A stretch of 64,000 nucleotides of DNA, from positions 1,426,001 through 1,490,000 of the forward strand of contig JAZARR010000167.1 of NCBI GenBank assembly GCA_037389465.1, given 5' to 3'. The translations under genes and the position numbers were made by a program. The stretch's first letter is position 1. Every line of letters starts with the position of its first letter. Shown one piece after another: positions 22,001 through 37,520 of the stretch. This DNA comes from Baylisascaris procyonis (Eukaryota; Nematoda; Chromadorea; Rhabditida; Ascarididae). The notes beneath the pieces were generated by a model. It was not told the origin of the DNA. It ran no database searches and saw only the letters and a program-made list of their open reading frames with translations.

Positions 22001-25000
22001 TAATTGAATATCATTTGTAAAGAATAGTGAGACAATATTGCATTAGAATGGTGGAACATAGTAGCGTTAAAATAAGATTATCGCTAACGTAATAAATTTG
22101 TTAGTAATACGCTCACCAATTATTCAGCCTTACGTTTCACAATCAATACGAATTATCTCACATAACAAATAACGATGCTATTTTAGCACAAATCTTTGTT
22201 ATAAATCTCATAGCAGAAGAAAAAGAAATATATGTCACAATAGCATATTGCGTTGTTAGAGTGAATCGTTTGTTACAAAGCAAAGCAGTAAAGTTGAGAG
22301 AATATTTTCTCTTAGATAATTTTCATAAACGAGCATTTCTTTGACTTATATTTTTTCGGTGTTGAGTTCGTCTTTCTACGATATCATCCATTTAACTTAA
22401 CTGAGAACTCTCAATTGCTGTCTTTCTTCAACGATCCGTTTCTATCGATCTACTTGAAAGAAAGAATGAACTGGAATCAGTGTTGAAATGAAGGTAGTCA
22501 TCCCAACGGAAGTTTGATTAAATACTCGCTAATTAGAGTTGAAAGTATGTGTTCATTTCACGAGTAACTCTTCGTAAGATCAAACCTCATTAACTAGTCA
22601 CCGCAAGAAAAAATAAAAGACAAGAAGGCTGTAAGAGAATTCAATAAGCAAATTGCAGCACAATATCCTCACCATCCGAATACCAACAGCTGTCAACAAA
22701 GTGAGGCCGATTCGCGAATCCAGCTTTGAGGGAATAAAATTGAAGGTACTCAAAGTGGCTGCGCGTAAACACTAACCTCGATGCGGCATTCGATTGAATA
22801 AGCATGCTCACGGAAAAAAGGGAAGCAGTGAGGCAGAGAGCGCGGGACGGAAAAAGACACAAAGGAATGTAGGGAGAGATAGGAATTATTTTTTCCGTTT
22901 TTTTTTTTCATATCTTTAAAACTTCTCCGACGATTGACCAGTCACTCGATTAGATTAGAAATTGCTGAGTGTATAGTTACTGTTTTCATGGCGAATGAAA
23001 AATTTACTCGTTTATGGGTTATAAACCCGCTATTATTCACTAGCGTTTAGGAGACGATCACCATAAATGTTCCCAAAAATACCTCTGGGAAAAATATGGG
23101 TAACTAATTCTCCATAAATTTCTGGAAGAAACTATGACAAGTAGCAGTTTTTAATCGTTTTGATAGAAAAAAACTCCTTTAGCAATGCACTATTTTCTTG
23201 TTTCAGTAATAAGTTTGAGCAATTTTATTATAAAACTATAACTGAAATATGGTTATTAAACCGAAAAATATGGTTGCTTAATTGTAAAATTATTTCCATA
23301 AGAAGATAAAAAATTGTAGAAAAATTCCTACGATATAAAATTCGTCATCGCTGTCAGGAAGGCAACTATTTTCGCAAAATGGGAACTTCCATATTTTTAA
23401 TGTGAGAAGGACACGGTAATAATATTCAATTTTTTTTCAAATTTTATCTATCAGTTCATCGTGAACAGACAATTTCTCGCACAATTATTCAAGAAAACGT
23501 GATTAAAGAAATTTTTTCGAGAATAGATTGCTTATACATCAGAATTTCGATCTCTGATAGTCGGAAATTGATGAGAAATCGCATGCAACTGCACCAGTAA
23601 TACGTTTGAGATTGCTGGGTATCATGTAAATGAAAAAAGAGTCCTATCAGTACAGGTATTTATAGTTTACCTGACTTACCTCAGTGCATAAAGCCACTAA
23701 TGAACAAGAGCAGCAATATCAGATATAGAGAAAATTTGTAAGTAATGTTTAAAGCAACAGAAAGAAAAAGTGAAAGAGTGAACGCAGCGTATTCCTTGAG
23801 GTTAAAGATTATCCATGAATGGAAGCGATGTAGACGCACAAATAAAACGCCTGTGGGTACCTGCATTTGTCGTTCACATGCGAACGATGTGATTTGCTGA
23901 AGTACTCGTTGCAGTATTAGCGCTCTTACAAGTGATAAAGAGCACCCACTTAGCGCCTTAACTTCTCCAACTACGGTGGACTTTGAAGTTTTGTAGAAAG
24001 ATTCCAGAATTGAGGATTTTAACCATTGCTATAAAGCATAAAATTTCGACCTTTTGAACAGAAAAGCCAGTTTCGAAGATACGACCCTCGGAGAAGATTT
24101 AATAAGCTAGTGCAATTCTCAAAACATGCAGGAATTTCCTCATCTAGAAGTTAAAATGGGAGTGGATGAGAAATCAAAACTCTCTCAAAGGAATCCCCAA
24201 CAAGCGGATTAATTAGCCGAAACCATCACATTTCATATCTCTTGGTCAGAGTTCAAGTGGACATCTGCATAACGAAAGATGTGCGTATTTGTAAGTGCGC
24301 TCAACCATCTGGAACCTTTTATTGTCTTCTTTATTACATAAACTTGTCATGCCAACATTTTCTGGATTCATCAATGATGAGCATATAGTGAATAATAATT
24401 GCAAAACCTTTGGAATGATTGCTGGCACCATTGTGACATTTTGAATTTCTTAAAGTATTTTCGAAACAATATGAAGAAGAGCGTTGCAGCAGCCAACACT
24501 TTTCCAATCAACAAACAGCGTAAAAATATGTCTCATTTAATGAGATTACAAATGAAATATTTCAATTTCCTCTTTAAATTCCTGCTGAATTACTTTAATT
24601 TTTTTAAATACATCAATATGGAAGTACAACACGCAATGGAACATAGTATATCGCCAAATTTTTTTCAACAAAAATGCATAAAAATCATGCAAATCTCATT
24701 AATTTTTTTATAACCTGATTAATGAATTACCCTTTAACCGTAAAAATTGAAAATTTCAGCAACAACATTAATTCCTATCAATTTTATTATTCTCGTTCTT
24801 TTTCTCGTCATTATTGCTGTTTTTATTACTATTATATTGAATAGGAGGTATTAATTTGTCAAGTCTAACCAATGCTCGTACTCTAACGATTGTTGACTTA
24901 ATTCTGAATTTCGCGAACAATAATATTTATATTGCTGGATAAAAGAAAGCATTAGTTCATGTTTCATAAAAAATTAGAATAATTTTGCGTTATTAATTCC

Positions 25001-25194
25001 ATTGAATATTTTGGATAAGATGCGATAACATCTGTCAGTTAAAAAAAATTTTTTTTGTGAAAACTCTGATTGCTGAAGAAATTTCAATTTAAAAAAAATT
25101 TAACAACTGTTAGTGAACTAAAAGGCGTTATATATACAAAGAGATAACAAGTAGTGGTGAACGCACATGAAAGGATAAAGACGCAATAATGTGC
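19042..25194. other. Gene-poor stretch
   Basis: No supported exon. A G-rich tract GGGGAGGGGGGTGGG lies at 19,374-19,388. A minus-strand frame at 22,641-22,862 starts with a hydrophobic, signal-like segment, but its first codon is TTG and no splice or promoter context supports it. The rest is AT-rich with no motif that I recognise. Confidence 0.4.
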
Positions 25195-25226
25195 TCAAGA
25201 AATACGATGAAAGCAATAAAATTGCT

Positions 25227-25513
25227 TCACAAGCGATTGGGTTACTGAGCGGAGGTTGGGTTGCCTCGGTAATGGAACAGTGGTCAGTGAGCTGAATGAG
25301 ATCAGACCCCCTTCTAACGAGGAATTGCTAATGAATAGACGTAGCTGGATCGACGGCGAGGATGAGGTTGCCTGCATGTGTACTGCAAGCACCACTAGCA
25401 AACATAATGCACATTTGGAGGCGCCAGATGCTAACCCTCCCCTTTCATGGCTAAATTCATACAACAAGCTGCTAACTATGACTGCTGCTTGCCAAGCCGA
25501 CAATATAAGCTGA
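25227..25513 (+). CDS. Candidate exon, function unknown
   Basis: A GC-richer island inside AT-rich sequence with an open plus-strand frame. Its composition is protein-like: acidic stretches such as PPSNEELL and DGEDEVACMC, few low-complexity runs. The opposite strand is also open, which weakens the case for either strand. No flanking splice sites could be chosen with confidence and no family is recognised. It may be a fossil exon. Confidence 0.2.
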
Positions 25514-28240
25514 TAAACATTACCACTCTAAACGGCGTAAATCAAACTGCATTTCCTGCTTATTCGAAATGAATTTCACTCTTACGAAACATACTAAATC
25601 AACCATGCAATGAACAGATATGCTTTATGAGAGGATTATAGACTTAAATCTTCTAATTATATATTCCATTTCCTCTTTTTTCAACACTTTATGAACTTTT
25701 CAAGTTTTTTTAACTTAGGGAAGTGAAAAAAAAAGATTGAATTCTTTTATTGCGTTATTGTCATTTGAGAAAGCACTAAACAAACTAATAGCTGACGCAG
25801 CAATTAATGCGCATAATATTGAAATAAAATGACGCAAAAGCTAGATGATGCTAGCAAAACTTTTTTACGATAAAAAATAATATTATTTCAATGGAAATTG
25901 TTTGTGTATTTTGATCTAATGAAAATCACTTTCATTAATTCATCAAAACGAATCAGCAATATTGCACCCTAAAAATTTATCGGCAAAATTTCGGGCAAAT
26001 ATCAAGCGTCTATACTGAGTTGCAGTGAGTCATATAAGCTCCTAAAGGGTCCGTTCATTCGAGGAAGGCCAATATTTAATTGTTTCTGTAAAAATTCTCC
26101 TTATAAAGTAAAAGATTGCGGCGAAATGTACATTACTGAACCTTCTCACAGCGTTGTAAACATTTCTTCTACTCAGGTTCTTCCAGTGTTTTCTCCATTT
26201 CAAGTAGGAAATGATTTTATTGAGGGGAAAATTTTATTGAAGGTTATATGGCGATTTTCAATTATTTTCTAGTGAAATTGACAGTGAGCTTTCAGAAGAG
26301 ACAATATTAGAGCATATGCTCAAATTCTATCGATTTATGCTGTGTTCGGTGACACACCGTACGACCCATTATTACATGCTAATTATGTGCTTTCGCGATC
26401 GATTATTAAGCCAATCGCCGACTGTGCAAAGTCACCCATCTGCATGCGCGCAAAAGTGACCCTCATATGAAGCCGTTTGGCATTAAGTGGATTTTCACAA
26501 AGTTTTAATGCTTTAAAGTTTTGCTATCATCTATCATAGAAGTGTGCTAGTGGCAGAAATTACCGAAAAAAATGAAGATGCAATAAAACGTTCGTATCTT
26601 CAAAATGGTGTGACATTATGGTGCGGCAAATGCTTGAAAGGATTTTCAATGCTTTTTTTCACGAAGTAGAAAACTTCTTGAGGCAGGCTTATTGAAATAA
26701 ATGTGTATAGAGCATTTTTGTAGCAGTATTTCATAACCTCAGAGGCATATAGGATGAAATTTGATGAGTGAAGTGCATGAATGATGGAGGCTAATGCTTC
26801 GATTTTATGCATCAAAATTTCAGCAGAGTTTCAATCATTTTAAATGTTGCATGTTAGCATGATGAATGCAAAATGTTGCATGTGTTGCAAATGCAAAATG
26901 CAAACACCATCTCATAGATTGCAATCGGCTGTCCAACAGCCATAAGACTAAGAAATTCGCCAAAAGACGCGTCTCACAGGCAGTCGACCATAAAATATTA
27001 AGAATACGCCCTCTATTTTATTAAATGGCAGCAAAAAGTATATTAAATTTTGCAATAAAATATATAATATTTGTTGAGCAATTCGATCCATTAACCTTGC
27101 ACTTGATCGTCTATGAGTATGTGTTTGTTACAAGGATTAACCATTGCACTTCGACCAATAGGGCGTACAATACGCTCGTTAATTGCAGCCTAAATGAAAC
27201 ATTGACGTCAAAGGTTTATTTTCCACTTATAGACATAAACATTGATTATAATTTGAAATTAACGGACTTAAATTTTATTTGAAAAGCTCTACTCTTAAAC
27301 TGAATCAAATCACCTTTTGAATATTTTTGTTGAAAATGAAATTTAGAATTCGAAACGAACACAATTTAAGGTCTTTAGGAATTGGCACACAAAATAAGCG
27401 TTCATTTTTCAGCAAAATTTTCAACGAATTTTTCCAAAAATATCGTTAGCATAGAAGTTGATTTTTCCACGCAGAAGGTATATAATTTGCAAACACTTTG
27501 ACCCGATCCTGCAGCAACTCGAGAATAAAGACAGAGAGGAGCCAATTAGTGCAAAGTTGGGGCCGTGATGAAAATATCATGAGATGTGTTGGTCCCGCAT
27601 CAGCACCGTCACAATTAGATTATTTGCAACCAATTTTCTAGGAATTCATACACCTCTTCACAAGACATTGAGCAAACAAGTGAATAAGCATGCCTGAGGG
27701 AGTGGCATATTACCTGCTTTTTGCATCCCACATCCACGCCACCTGCCTTTATAAGATGCGAATAAACCACGAAACATCCAAAACTCGTTTTTATTTTCAA
27801 ATGAGAAATTTTCTGGAAAAGAACTATACTGTCCAATCATTACAGTGCAAATTATAAGTCTCTAAGTGGTGGTAAAATTTGCGTGAATTTTTACCACATT
27901 TGAATACCTATAATTTCTTTTCGAAGATGATAGGTTAAGTTGAAAATTAATATGGAGAATCATTTCCGGTATAGATGATACCCGGCAACTCTCATAATGA
28001 TGGTCTCAGTGGTGTGATGAGACTATCGGATAGACAAGCGCAACAAACATATATGCATATGATTACAATATGGCAACAACATCCATTGCAAATACGGAGT
28101 TGCAACAGCTCATAACAGCTGATAGTTATAAATGGCATCGAGCTATCACATACGTAGCAGATAATTTTTAGGATCGCCCAAATCAGTGGAATCAGGTTAT
28201 GAATATATTCCTTCAGCGCTCGCAATCCACACTTCATTCC
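25514..28240. other. Gene-poor stretch
   Basis: No supported gene. Near 26,840-26,905 the word AATGTTGCATG recurs as a short degenerate repeat. The remaining frames are AT-driven. Confidence 0.4.
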
Positions 28241-28540
28241 TTTTTTTCTAAATATTAGTCACCGGTTGATCAATTCCGATCACACACCTTTTATCATCAA
28301 GAAACCATGCACTTATGTGCACTACCTGGCAGACCAGTTTTTTACGCTGCAGAGAACTGAAAAAGTGCGTGACGATGGCACGGCGACGAAACGTTTGAGA
28401 AAGCACAACTAGTTCTACTCTTCGCGAACAGGGACGGAAAATAGCCACCAGTGAATGCAAAGCGACCAATGGAGACATGGGGAATTGAACCCGGCCCTCT
28501 CCCACCCTAATGGGGCGCTCTACCCCTCAGCTATACCCCC
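28241..28540 (-). mobile_element. Probable tRNA-derived SINE
   Basis: The element reads on the minus strand. Its 5' head (28,540-28,470) folds like a tRNA. It continues about 230 bases of unrelated body and ends in an A7 tail at 28,247-28,241. A tRNA-like RNA polymerase III promoter head, a unique body and an A-rich tail are the layout of a SINE. No clear target-site duplication was found and no second copy is visible in the window, so a lone tRNA pseudogene is the alternative. Confidence 0.5.
28470..28540 (-). tRNA. tRNA-like sequence, degenerate (SINE head or tRNA pseudogene)
   Basis: The 71-base sequence starts GGGGGTATAGCTGAGGGG and ends CATGTCTCCA. The A box (TAGCTGAGGGG) and B box (GGTTCAATTCC) match RNA polymerase III promoter consensus. 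The seven acceptor-stem pairs form with three G-U wobbles. The D stem has one mismatch, and the anticodon and T stems two each. The predicted anticodon loop TTAGGGT would give AGG (Pro), but the body looks closer to a tRNA-Ala type, so identity is unsafe. The mismatches argue against a working tRNA. Confidence 0.55.
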
Positions 28541-30397
28541 ACTCTTGAAAACTCCGGCGAGCGCATCCATTCGTAAGCATCGTTGTTGTTATGGGAGGGA
28601 AATCGAAACCAATTACACGATATAAAAATTGCCCAAAATAAAAAATAGATAACTTTTAATATGTGCTGATTTTCACAACCGTAAATTAAATGATAATAAA
28701 ATTTTCGTAATGCTTCGAGATATTTCCATGAGGGTGGGAAGTGCTAAAAATTTGGAAAAGTACCAAGAGAAATGGGAATTCGATACTTCACACAACAATA
28801 CTTGAGAAAACGATGGACGCAATGAGCTTCAAGGGGAATGTGTAGCGCTTTCACGCATATAGCAGCATTGCGATTATGTTTTAATGGCACATCTTGACGG
28901 CAACCGAATGTGATCGCAATTTTTTTTTCAAAGTTTCATTTGCGAAATATATGTAAATGCATTTACGAACCACTTTTACAAGAAATTTCATCCCCAATAA
29001 ACCCCATCAGGTGGATGGATTTGCCGCAGAATTTACTTATCAATTTTACTCGAACATGAAATCAGTGACGCCTTAATAAAATTAATCTCGATTAATCCAA
29101 AATGGACAACAATAAGTGTGTTTACCTTGGTAGGTAGTTTAATTATTCAGAGTACTTCTTTATTTACCACAAACAAATCGCTCTTTAGGCAGCCAAACAC
29201 TGCTTGTCCTCTGCGTAATTTGATCGTTTGTATTTCGCCTCTCACTGTGACAATTCCGAAGCAACGCTTCAATGAATAGCACATTTGACGCTCTAGTTTG
29301 TAAGCAAAATCATACAAGTCACTTCAGCGGCCTGAGGATTCAGTTCTCATCTACTTAACCTCTAAGTTTTCTTACTATTCAAATAAATGCCATAGTATTC
29401 AGCACACTCGCAAACGACGACCTTTTTGTTCGGCTTTTTACAAACTTAGTCCCACTTTTCCTAAATCCGCCCAGGTTTTAATTTCAAACTTATTTTTAAG
29501 TGACAAATCGCTTAGTTTAGTCATACCCGAGATGTCACATGAACTGTTTTTCTCAAAATTGAGGCGACTGGTTATTTTAGTGGGCGCAAAAAGTGCATAG
29601 CTTATCAACTTTCCTGGCGAACATTGCATTTATTCAACTTACCTATGCAGCATTGCACAATGAAGTACAAGACATGAAACATATATAATCAATGAAAACT
29701 GTTAGGAGGATTAATTCACTTCAAATGGTGGAATGACGGAATGAAATGTTTCATTATGCACGTCTCATGGCGTATAATGCAAGAACGTCAGCAACTACCT
29801 ATGTATGCAAACAATTTGAAAGACACGTGGTCATTCAGTCGAAATGTGCTCTTCAGGTAGTGCGCAGTGCTATAATAGAGTGCATAGCCTTCCCCCGACT
29901 ACACTGTGTAGCTTTCCCCCGACTACACAAATTCTCTCCTGCACAAAGTCAGCTCGAAAATTTGCACCACTATGTGCACCTATAGGTAGGTATTCCAGGT
30001 TTCTCAAACGAAGAAATAAAATGATGCCGGTGAAAGGGCAGGGATGTAATGGTAGGCGAAAGATGTGGTATGGCGGAACAAATGGAAATGGAATGATCTG
30101 CTCGCAGATTTGTGGTTTCCAATAAAGAGGCAACCAGCCATTAAGTGAAACGGCCAACAATGGACACGCGATTGTCACTTGTCCACCACAGTGACCACCC
30201 TCATTGAACACTTAATAATATATGCAACACAAGAAACATATAAATTGCCGATGAGCGCCGACGCCAGTATTCAATGAGATATTCAAACATGTGATGGCAA
30301 TTCTTCAACAAAGAAATCAACCTTGCATAATTGACACGGCAAATGTGTCGTGAAGAGGGCGAGTAATAAGACCAATGCATTCAAGTTATTCTATTTA
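28541..30397. other. Gene-poor stretch
   Basis: No supported gene. Frames on both strands between 29,746 and 30,211 overlap each other and have no splice context. A short duplication at 29,893-29,937 is listed separately. Confidence 0.4.
29893..29937. repeat. Short tandem duplication
   Basis: The words TTCCCCCGACTACAC occur twice, 22 bases apart, in an otherwise non-repetitive stretch. Confidence 0.6.
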
Positions 30398-32103
<1,706 letters not shown>

Positions 32104-32227
32104 TAGAATTGCCGCATCTTACCATTGCTATCATATGTGTTCCATAGCTGTGGAAGATTTTTAAATAGAATTGCCGCATCTTACCATTGCTATCATATGT
32201 GTTCCATAGCTGTGGAAGATTTTTAAA
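32104..32227. repeat. Perfect 62-bp tandem duplication
   Basis: Two head-to-tail copies of a 62-base unit beginning TAGAATTGCCGCATCTTACC. I see no differences between them, so the duplication is recent or is an assembly artefact. Confidence 0.9.
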
Positions 32228-35200
32228 GCAAACTTCGGCATGCCGTTGCTATTTCATTTACTACGCCGATCTTTCAGATTCTATATTTGAGCTCTTGTGT
32301 ATAATTCCAGATTCGGGACAACTAAAGTATTTTTTCAAGTGGCCGCCCATATTCGAGGTCTTCTCACAACGTTTGACTTTAACAGATTCTAGATTCGCTT
32401 ACCATTCGTCGATCACTTAATGTATAATTAGCATATTGTTTCGATATAATGCGGCTAAGTTAGAAATAATGCATGGCGAATGCGTTAATTTGCATATAAT
32501 CGAGCCAAGAGGCTAACGAATATACATCCAAGTGTGTGCGGTAGTAAATTGCGTAACGCCCCGTCCCATTCGAATGTGGACACCTGCTCCTCAGTTTCTA
32601 TTCAGGTATATAGCTGAACAGGTCAACTACCTTTACAAATGGTCGATATCGGCACCATAATACGACTTTCTTAATAGTTCGACGAACCTTGCAGCACAGA
32701 ATTGACATGCTCAGGCTCACATAAACTCATCTTCAGAATACTAAACGTTACGTCGGAGCAGTTCTATTTAGAAGATAAGAGGATCCCCGACTCCGAGCGC
32801 AGACATACTCTCATTTATGAAAAGGCCTAATCAGTGCAATCGTATGCACGGAGGTTTTATACCTTCATTGTGCATGGTACTATTCTTTAACAATTAGAAT
32901 ATTTTACTCGCACATATAAGACGAACATTGCAACACATCGTACATCACACTTTGCCTATGAAAATTTCCAAAAAACATATCAAACAAACAGGTTCCATTT
33001 AATTTCATAGTGCAATAAAATTTCACATTTCAAAGGATTTCAAAATCTTACGTGATCGTAGTGTTCAAAAGGCAAAATAACTAGACCTTTACTAACAAGT
33101 TTTCAATATGAAGTCCTAACTGACCAGCCCGCATGACCAACAACCGTATAATACCGAAATGTGCAAATCAGCCAATAAATGAAGCCACATGTAAATTTGA
33201 CCAAGCTCCTACTGTATATTAATTATGGTTTGCGGCAAGTAGTCTAGACATTGCTAAACTTCAATCTTCCGATTTTACATTAATTTTTCAACGAAATAAA
33301 TCTTTTGAAATAATTAAGAGATGGACATCACCTGAAAGGTGGGTAACATTTCAGATGTTACCCACCAAGATCGGTAATATGTGAAATGATAGTTTTGTAA
33401 TAGCCTAGCATTTATGTTAAATTTTGTGGAATCTGATAGATTTAATTAGATCATTCGTTCGCTGAACAAAGTTACCACTCTGTGAAAAAAGTTGATTTAC
33501 TTTCATAACCTCGGTTTAATAGGCGGCCGAATGGAATGGTCACGATACGGTGCGTGAGATAAGAAATCCGTCTGTGGTCGACCCATATAACTAGGGCATT
33601 TATATGGTGAGCCAAAGAATTGTGCAAAATTGCAATGTCCAGCTTGCACAATATTTCTGCAAAAAAAATATAAATTTAGCAATTCTCTTGAAGTTCCCAT
33701 TTAGTATCCAACGATAAAAAAATAATTTATGGCTGCAGCAATATTATCTGTTTTTTATTTTGTCACCGACGAAATATCTTCTGAATGACTTAACATTATC
33801 TAGCATTATTTGCGCTTATTTGGTTCATTGTTTAAAAATAAAAAGTTCAGCCAATTACTGAACGCTATTTTGAGACAGTTCGAAATCACCAACATCAATA
33901 TAGAGCAAGGCCTCTCTTTTGAAAATTTCTGTGAAACTTTCTGATATAAAGAGTGCAGTTAATAGATATAAAAAGATTTATGAAGTGCGAACACGGCAAC
34001 TAATAACTGTACAAAAAAAAAAGCATTAACCGTTGCTCAAGTTATTCCAAAAAAAATCTCTTTTTCATTTTATGAGTTCATTGAAAAGGCTATCATGAGT
34101 TTATCGCGCGTGATTTACGTAGCAATAAGACAGAGCTTCCAGATAGAAGGAAAGTAGGAGAGGAGTTTATCGGCGAAAAGTTCCCTTCCCATTGGCCATT
34201 GGTTCTTTGCGCTATGTATATTCATCAGCATGTAATATCTAAAATCTCATTTCAATGATATTTGGGAGGAAGTTATGGATTTATAAAAGTGGACCAACCG
34301 GCAATAGAAGTTCGAGGGTACCCGTCGAAGGCAATTGCAGAAATATGCATCACATGCTTGCTGTGTTACGGCACAATTATCGTAACAAACGTCGTGATAA
34401 TAACAGCATTTGTTTACTGAATGTTTATCGGATTAACGTTTTAATTTCAATTATTCCGCTACAATTTGAAAGAGGTTTCCAAATTGCTTTGATTTCCGTT
34501 ATAGAGAAAAGAAATTATAGTTGCCGAAGCACCTTTATCTGATATAGTTTGATGACGAGTTGGACAGATGGATGACAGGTAGATCTCTTTTGCTGTAAAT
34601 TTAGTTTCACTCCGAAATGATTGCACGGAGTAGATTTTATAAATATTTTGGAGCAAGTTTTGAAACTGTAGAATTAATAAAGTAAGTTAGAAAGGTGTGT
34701 TATGATCAGAAATTGTTACTTGTATGTCGATGCGTAAGGTTCAATGATATTTCTGGAGAATTTATTAAGATATTCAAGTATAACATCAAAAATTACTTTC
34801 ATCCTGGTCGCAAGGATTTGTGAACCATTTCGAAAGCGTTTGCACAAATATATTGCTCTTTGGACCACAAAAATACTCCATTGTTGTACATTGCAAATTC
34901 ACAAAGAATACAATAGGAAAAAGTAGTTTCATTCGTCGATGACCTTCTTCGTCGCTATAAAGATGCTAATAAACATGCAGGTATAATATATACACGTGTG
35001 TCTCATAGAAAAACTTTTCAGCTATTATTCACCTTGTGCACGGTTGCCGTTCTTACCGCAATCTGAAATTGACTTCTGGAAACAAGTAAGGATGGTTGTA
35101 TAGCATAGCAAACGTGAGTTGAATTTTTAGTTTATTTCCTTAATTTATACACATTCAGTTTACAGAAATCTTCAATAAAGTAACACATAATATATGCTGA

Positions 35201-37294
35201 ATCTATTCATGAGTCAGTCATTCATAATGGCCATTGTTGACATTACGCGTAGTAAGAGTGGTTATTTCCAACTCTCAACGGAAAACGTCTATCTCTTTGA
35301 AGTGGTGGATGATGCGTTATAAATGCAAAGAACTATCTTACATAAATCAAAGCATTTAATTAAATAAATTGAAATCATATTAACATATTCATTCCTTTCA
35401 GGTACGTTAAAGTAACATAAATGAAATGATTCAATTCAAATGGATGAATAAATTTCTGAATAAAGTTATAAAATAACTACTAAAAATACTTAACTTTCAT
35501 ACGTATAGCAAACAAGACTGTTTTTTCAGGCAATAAATCTGTGTAAATAGCGCATAATTAGCCCTATAAATAGCCTAGCATTTCTATGTGAAAAATTTGA
35601 ATTTCATTGCACTCGACAATTTAACTAGCACTTCAATTAAATACACAATAGGGTGAATCCATTAAAAGAAGGAACTACAGTTCCATCATTAATGTAGGGG
35701 CGGATCGATGCAGAAGATACGAAAAAAAATGCAGTCCGCCTCGTCAATTGCCAAACAGAACTACTAGTCTATGAGTCAGAGTGCTTTCTTTAACAGCTAT
35801 TAAAGCAAATATTTGTCGCTAAACCGAAACCAGAGGGAATTCATTTTTTTTTTTTTTTTGTACTGATGATCTAATTTCACATTCATATTGCACTAAGGAT
35901 GTCTACAAAGGCAAATATAAAAGCAACAGAAAGACGCATAAAAAGGCAACTATCAGTTATGAATACTAATTTAACTTGCATCTAAATATTCATAACTAAC
36001 TGAGATTTTTGAGATTTTGATCAGATGAAAGAAACTGAAAAATGTTCGAAAATGGAATTTCTCTTCAGCGAAGAAAGTTGTTTTGCATATACTTATTGAT
36101 CGGAAAGCGGATGCAATTTTTTGAAATTATGAATTAAAGATTTTGGGAAAAACAAACGAATTTTTGCTAGTTGATTGCGATATTTCCAACAATGGGGAAC
36201 TTTTTTCACAATTTTCAATTCAGTTTTTCCAAGAACTTTCCACAACACACAATACAAATTTCACAATGCAAAATAAATAAATAATAAAACTTCTAAGAGA
36301 ATAAATAGACGACATTATAGAAATCAACATATAGAATACTGCAACAAGCCGCATCTATCAACATCATATGCAATCTTCAGCGAACTTCCCAGATGAATAA
36401 GCAACAAATTTTCACTAATAACATTTCATTTATCACTTGATAAACAACTTAAAAATTTCCATAAAAAGAAGTGAACAGCATAAATTCACACTATAAAAAA
36501 TGCTTAGCAATATTCAGCAATTCCAGAGGGAAGAAAAGAGTGCGAATATTTCTAACGATGAAAATACATTTTTTTCAAATCTATATCAACAAAACGAAGA
36601 TCCAAGAAAACGATCGTAAAACACAATGCGTTCATCATTTTTACAATGTTTTGCACTGCAATCGAATCGGTTCAAGGCTATGAACTATAAAGAAAAAAGT
36701 GCATTGCTGAACAAAAGAAATCACATATTTGAACAAAAAAAAATTTCTCAAAAAGTGAGAATATGACACTCGAAGAAATTTCCTTTGCAAATTCACTATC
36801 TAAGTCAAGATATCTATAGTGCTCAAAAGAAATAAGAAAATTTGATAAATGCAAGTTCTGATAAACGTTTAGGTATAAAATACATTTGATTTTTAAAAAA
36901 TGCTGCTTTCACGGCCAGGACATAGCTATGAAGTTTACAGCGAATTGAGGTGTTAGTGATGGTGAGAATAATCGCAATTCAAAATAAACAACTAAAAAAA
37001 ACATTCGGATAGCTCCTTTAGAGGAATTCAATTTCCATGATATGCGTTCCTACGATGAATCTTTCTCTCCTCAAAGAATTGAGTCGTTCTTGGTGGGTGC
37101 CTACAATTAAAATTTTCTCATTTTGTATGATATCATTCGTGACATTTAATTCATATTTTAGTTCACCTCAGCTTACTTTAAATTGAAGGCGAAAAATGCA
37201 GAAAATAGTACAGAAAATGATTCACACACTATATGCTTGATAAGATTCCGATGAAATTAAATTATTTGAGCAAACAATACACTTTTCCACTTAC
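32228..37294. other. Gene-poor stretch
   Basis: No supported gene. It contains a perfect 11-bp-arm hairpin at 33,338-33,366. Everything else is AT-rich sequence without motifs. Confidence 0.4.
33338..33366. repeat. Perfect hairpin
   Basis: Arms GGTGGGTAACA and TGTTACCCACC enclose a 7-base loop. It stands out because the arms are GC-rich in AT-rich surroundings. No T-run follows on either strand. Function unknown. Confidence 0.7.
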
Positions 37295-37520
37295 GGTTTA
37301 CATTGTTGTGATGCAGATAACCAGCACTTGACGCTGTCATCACAACAGATAATCGACACATAATCGTGGCCGAAATCACTACTAGCCGTGTACGATGAAG
37401 GACTGGTTTTTGAAGCCAACTGACAAAGCCAAAGGAAAGCACTGTACGACGCTTCATCGTAAAACCTCATCCAAAGCCCACCCCTCCCGCTCCCCTCCTC
37501 GCTCACATCGAGAGAAGAGG
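37295..37520 (-). CDS. Candidate exon with strong splice donor
   Basis: On the minus strand an open frame ends at a consensus donor (CC then GTAAGTGG; exon edge at 37,295). It contains words such as ASSDFGHDYVSIICC and DDSVKCWLSASQQC, with normal protein composition. A second frame is also open from an ATG at 37,457. The local GC content is raised. No acceptor or partner exon was identified and no family is recognised; it could be a first exon of a gene reading leftward, or a relic. Confidence 0.25.

Noticed and set aside
22641..22862. Minus-strand frame with a signal-peptide-like start
   Set aside because: It starts with TTG, not ATG; no splice sites or promoter, and it lies in gene-poor sequence.
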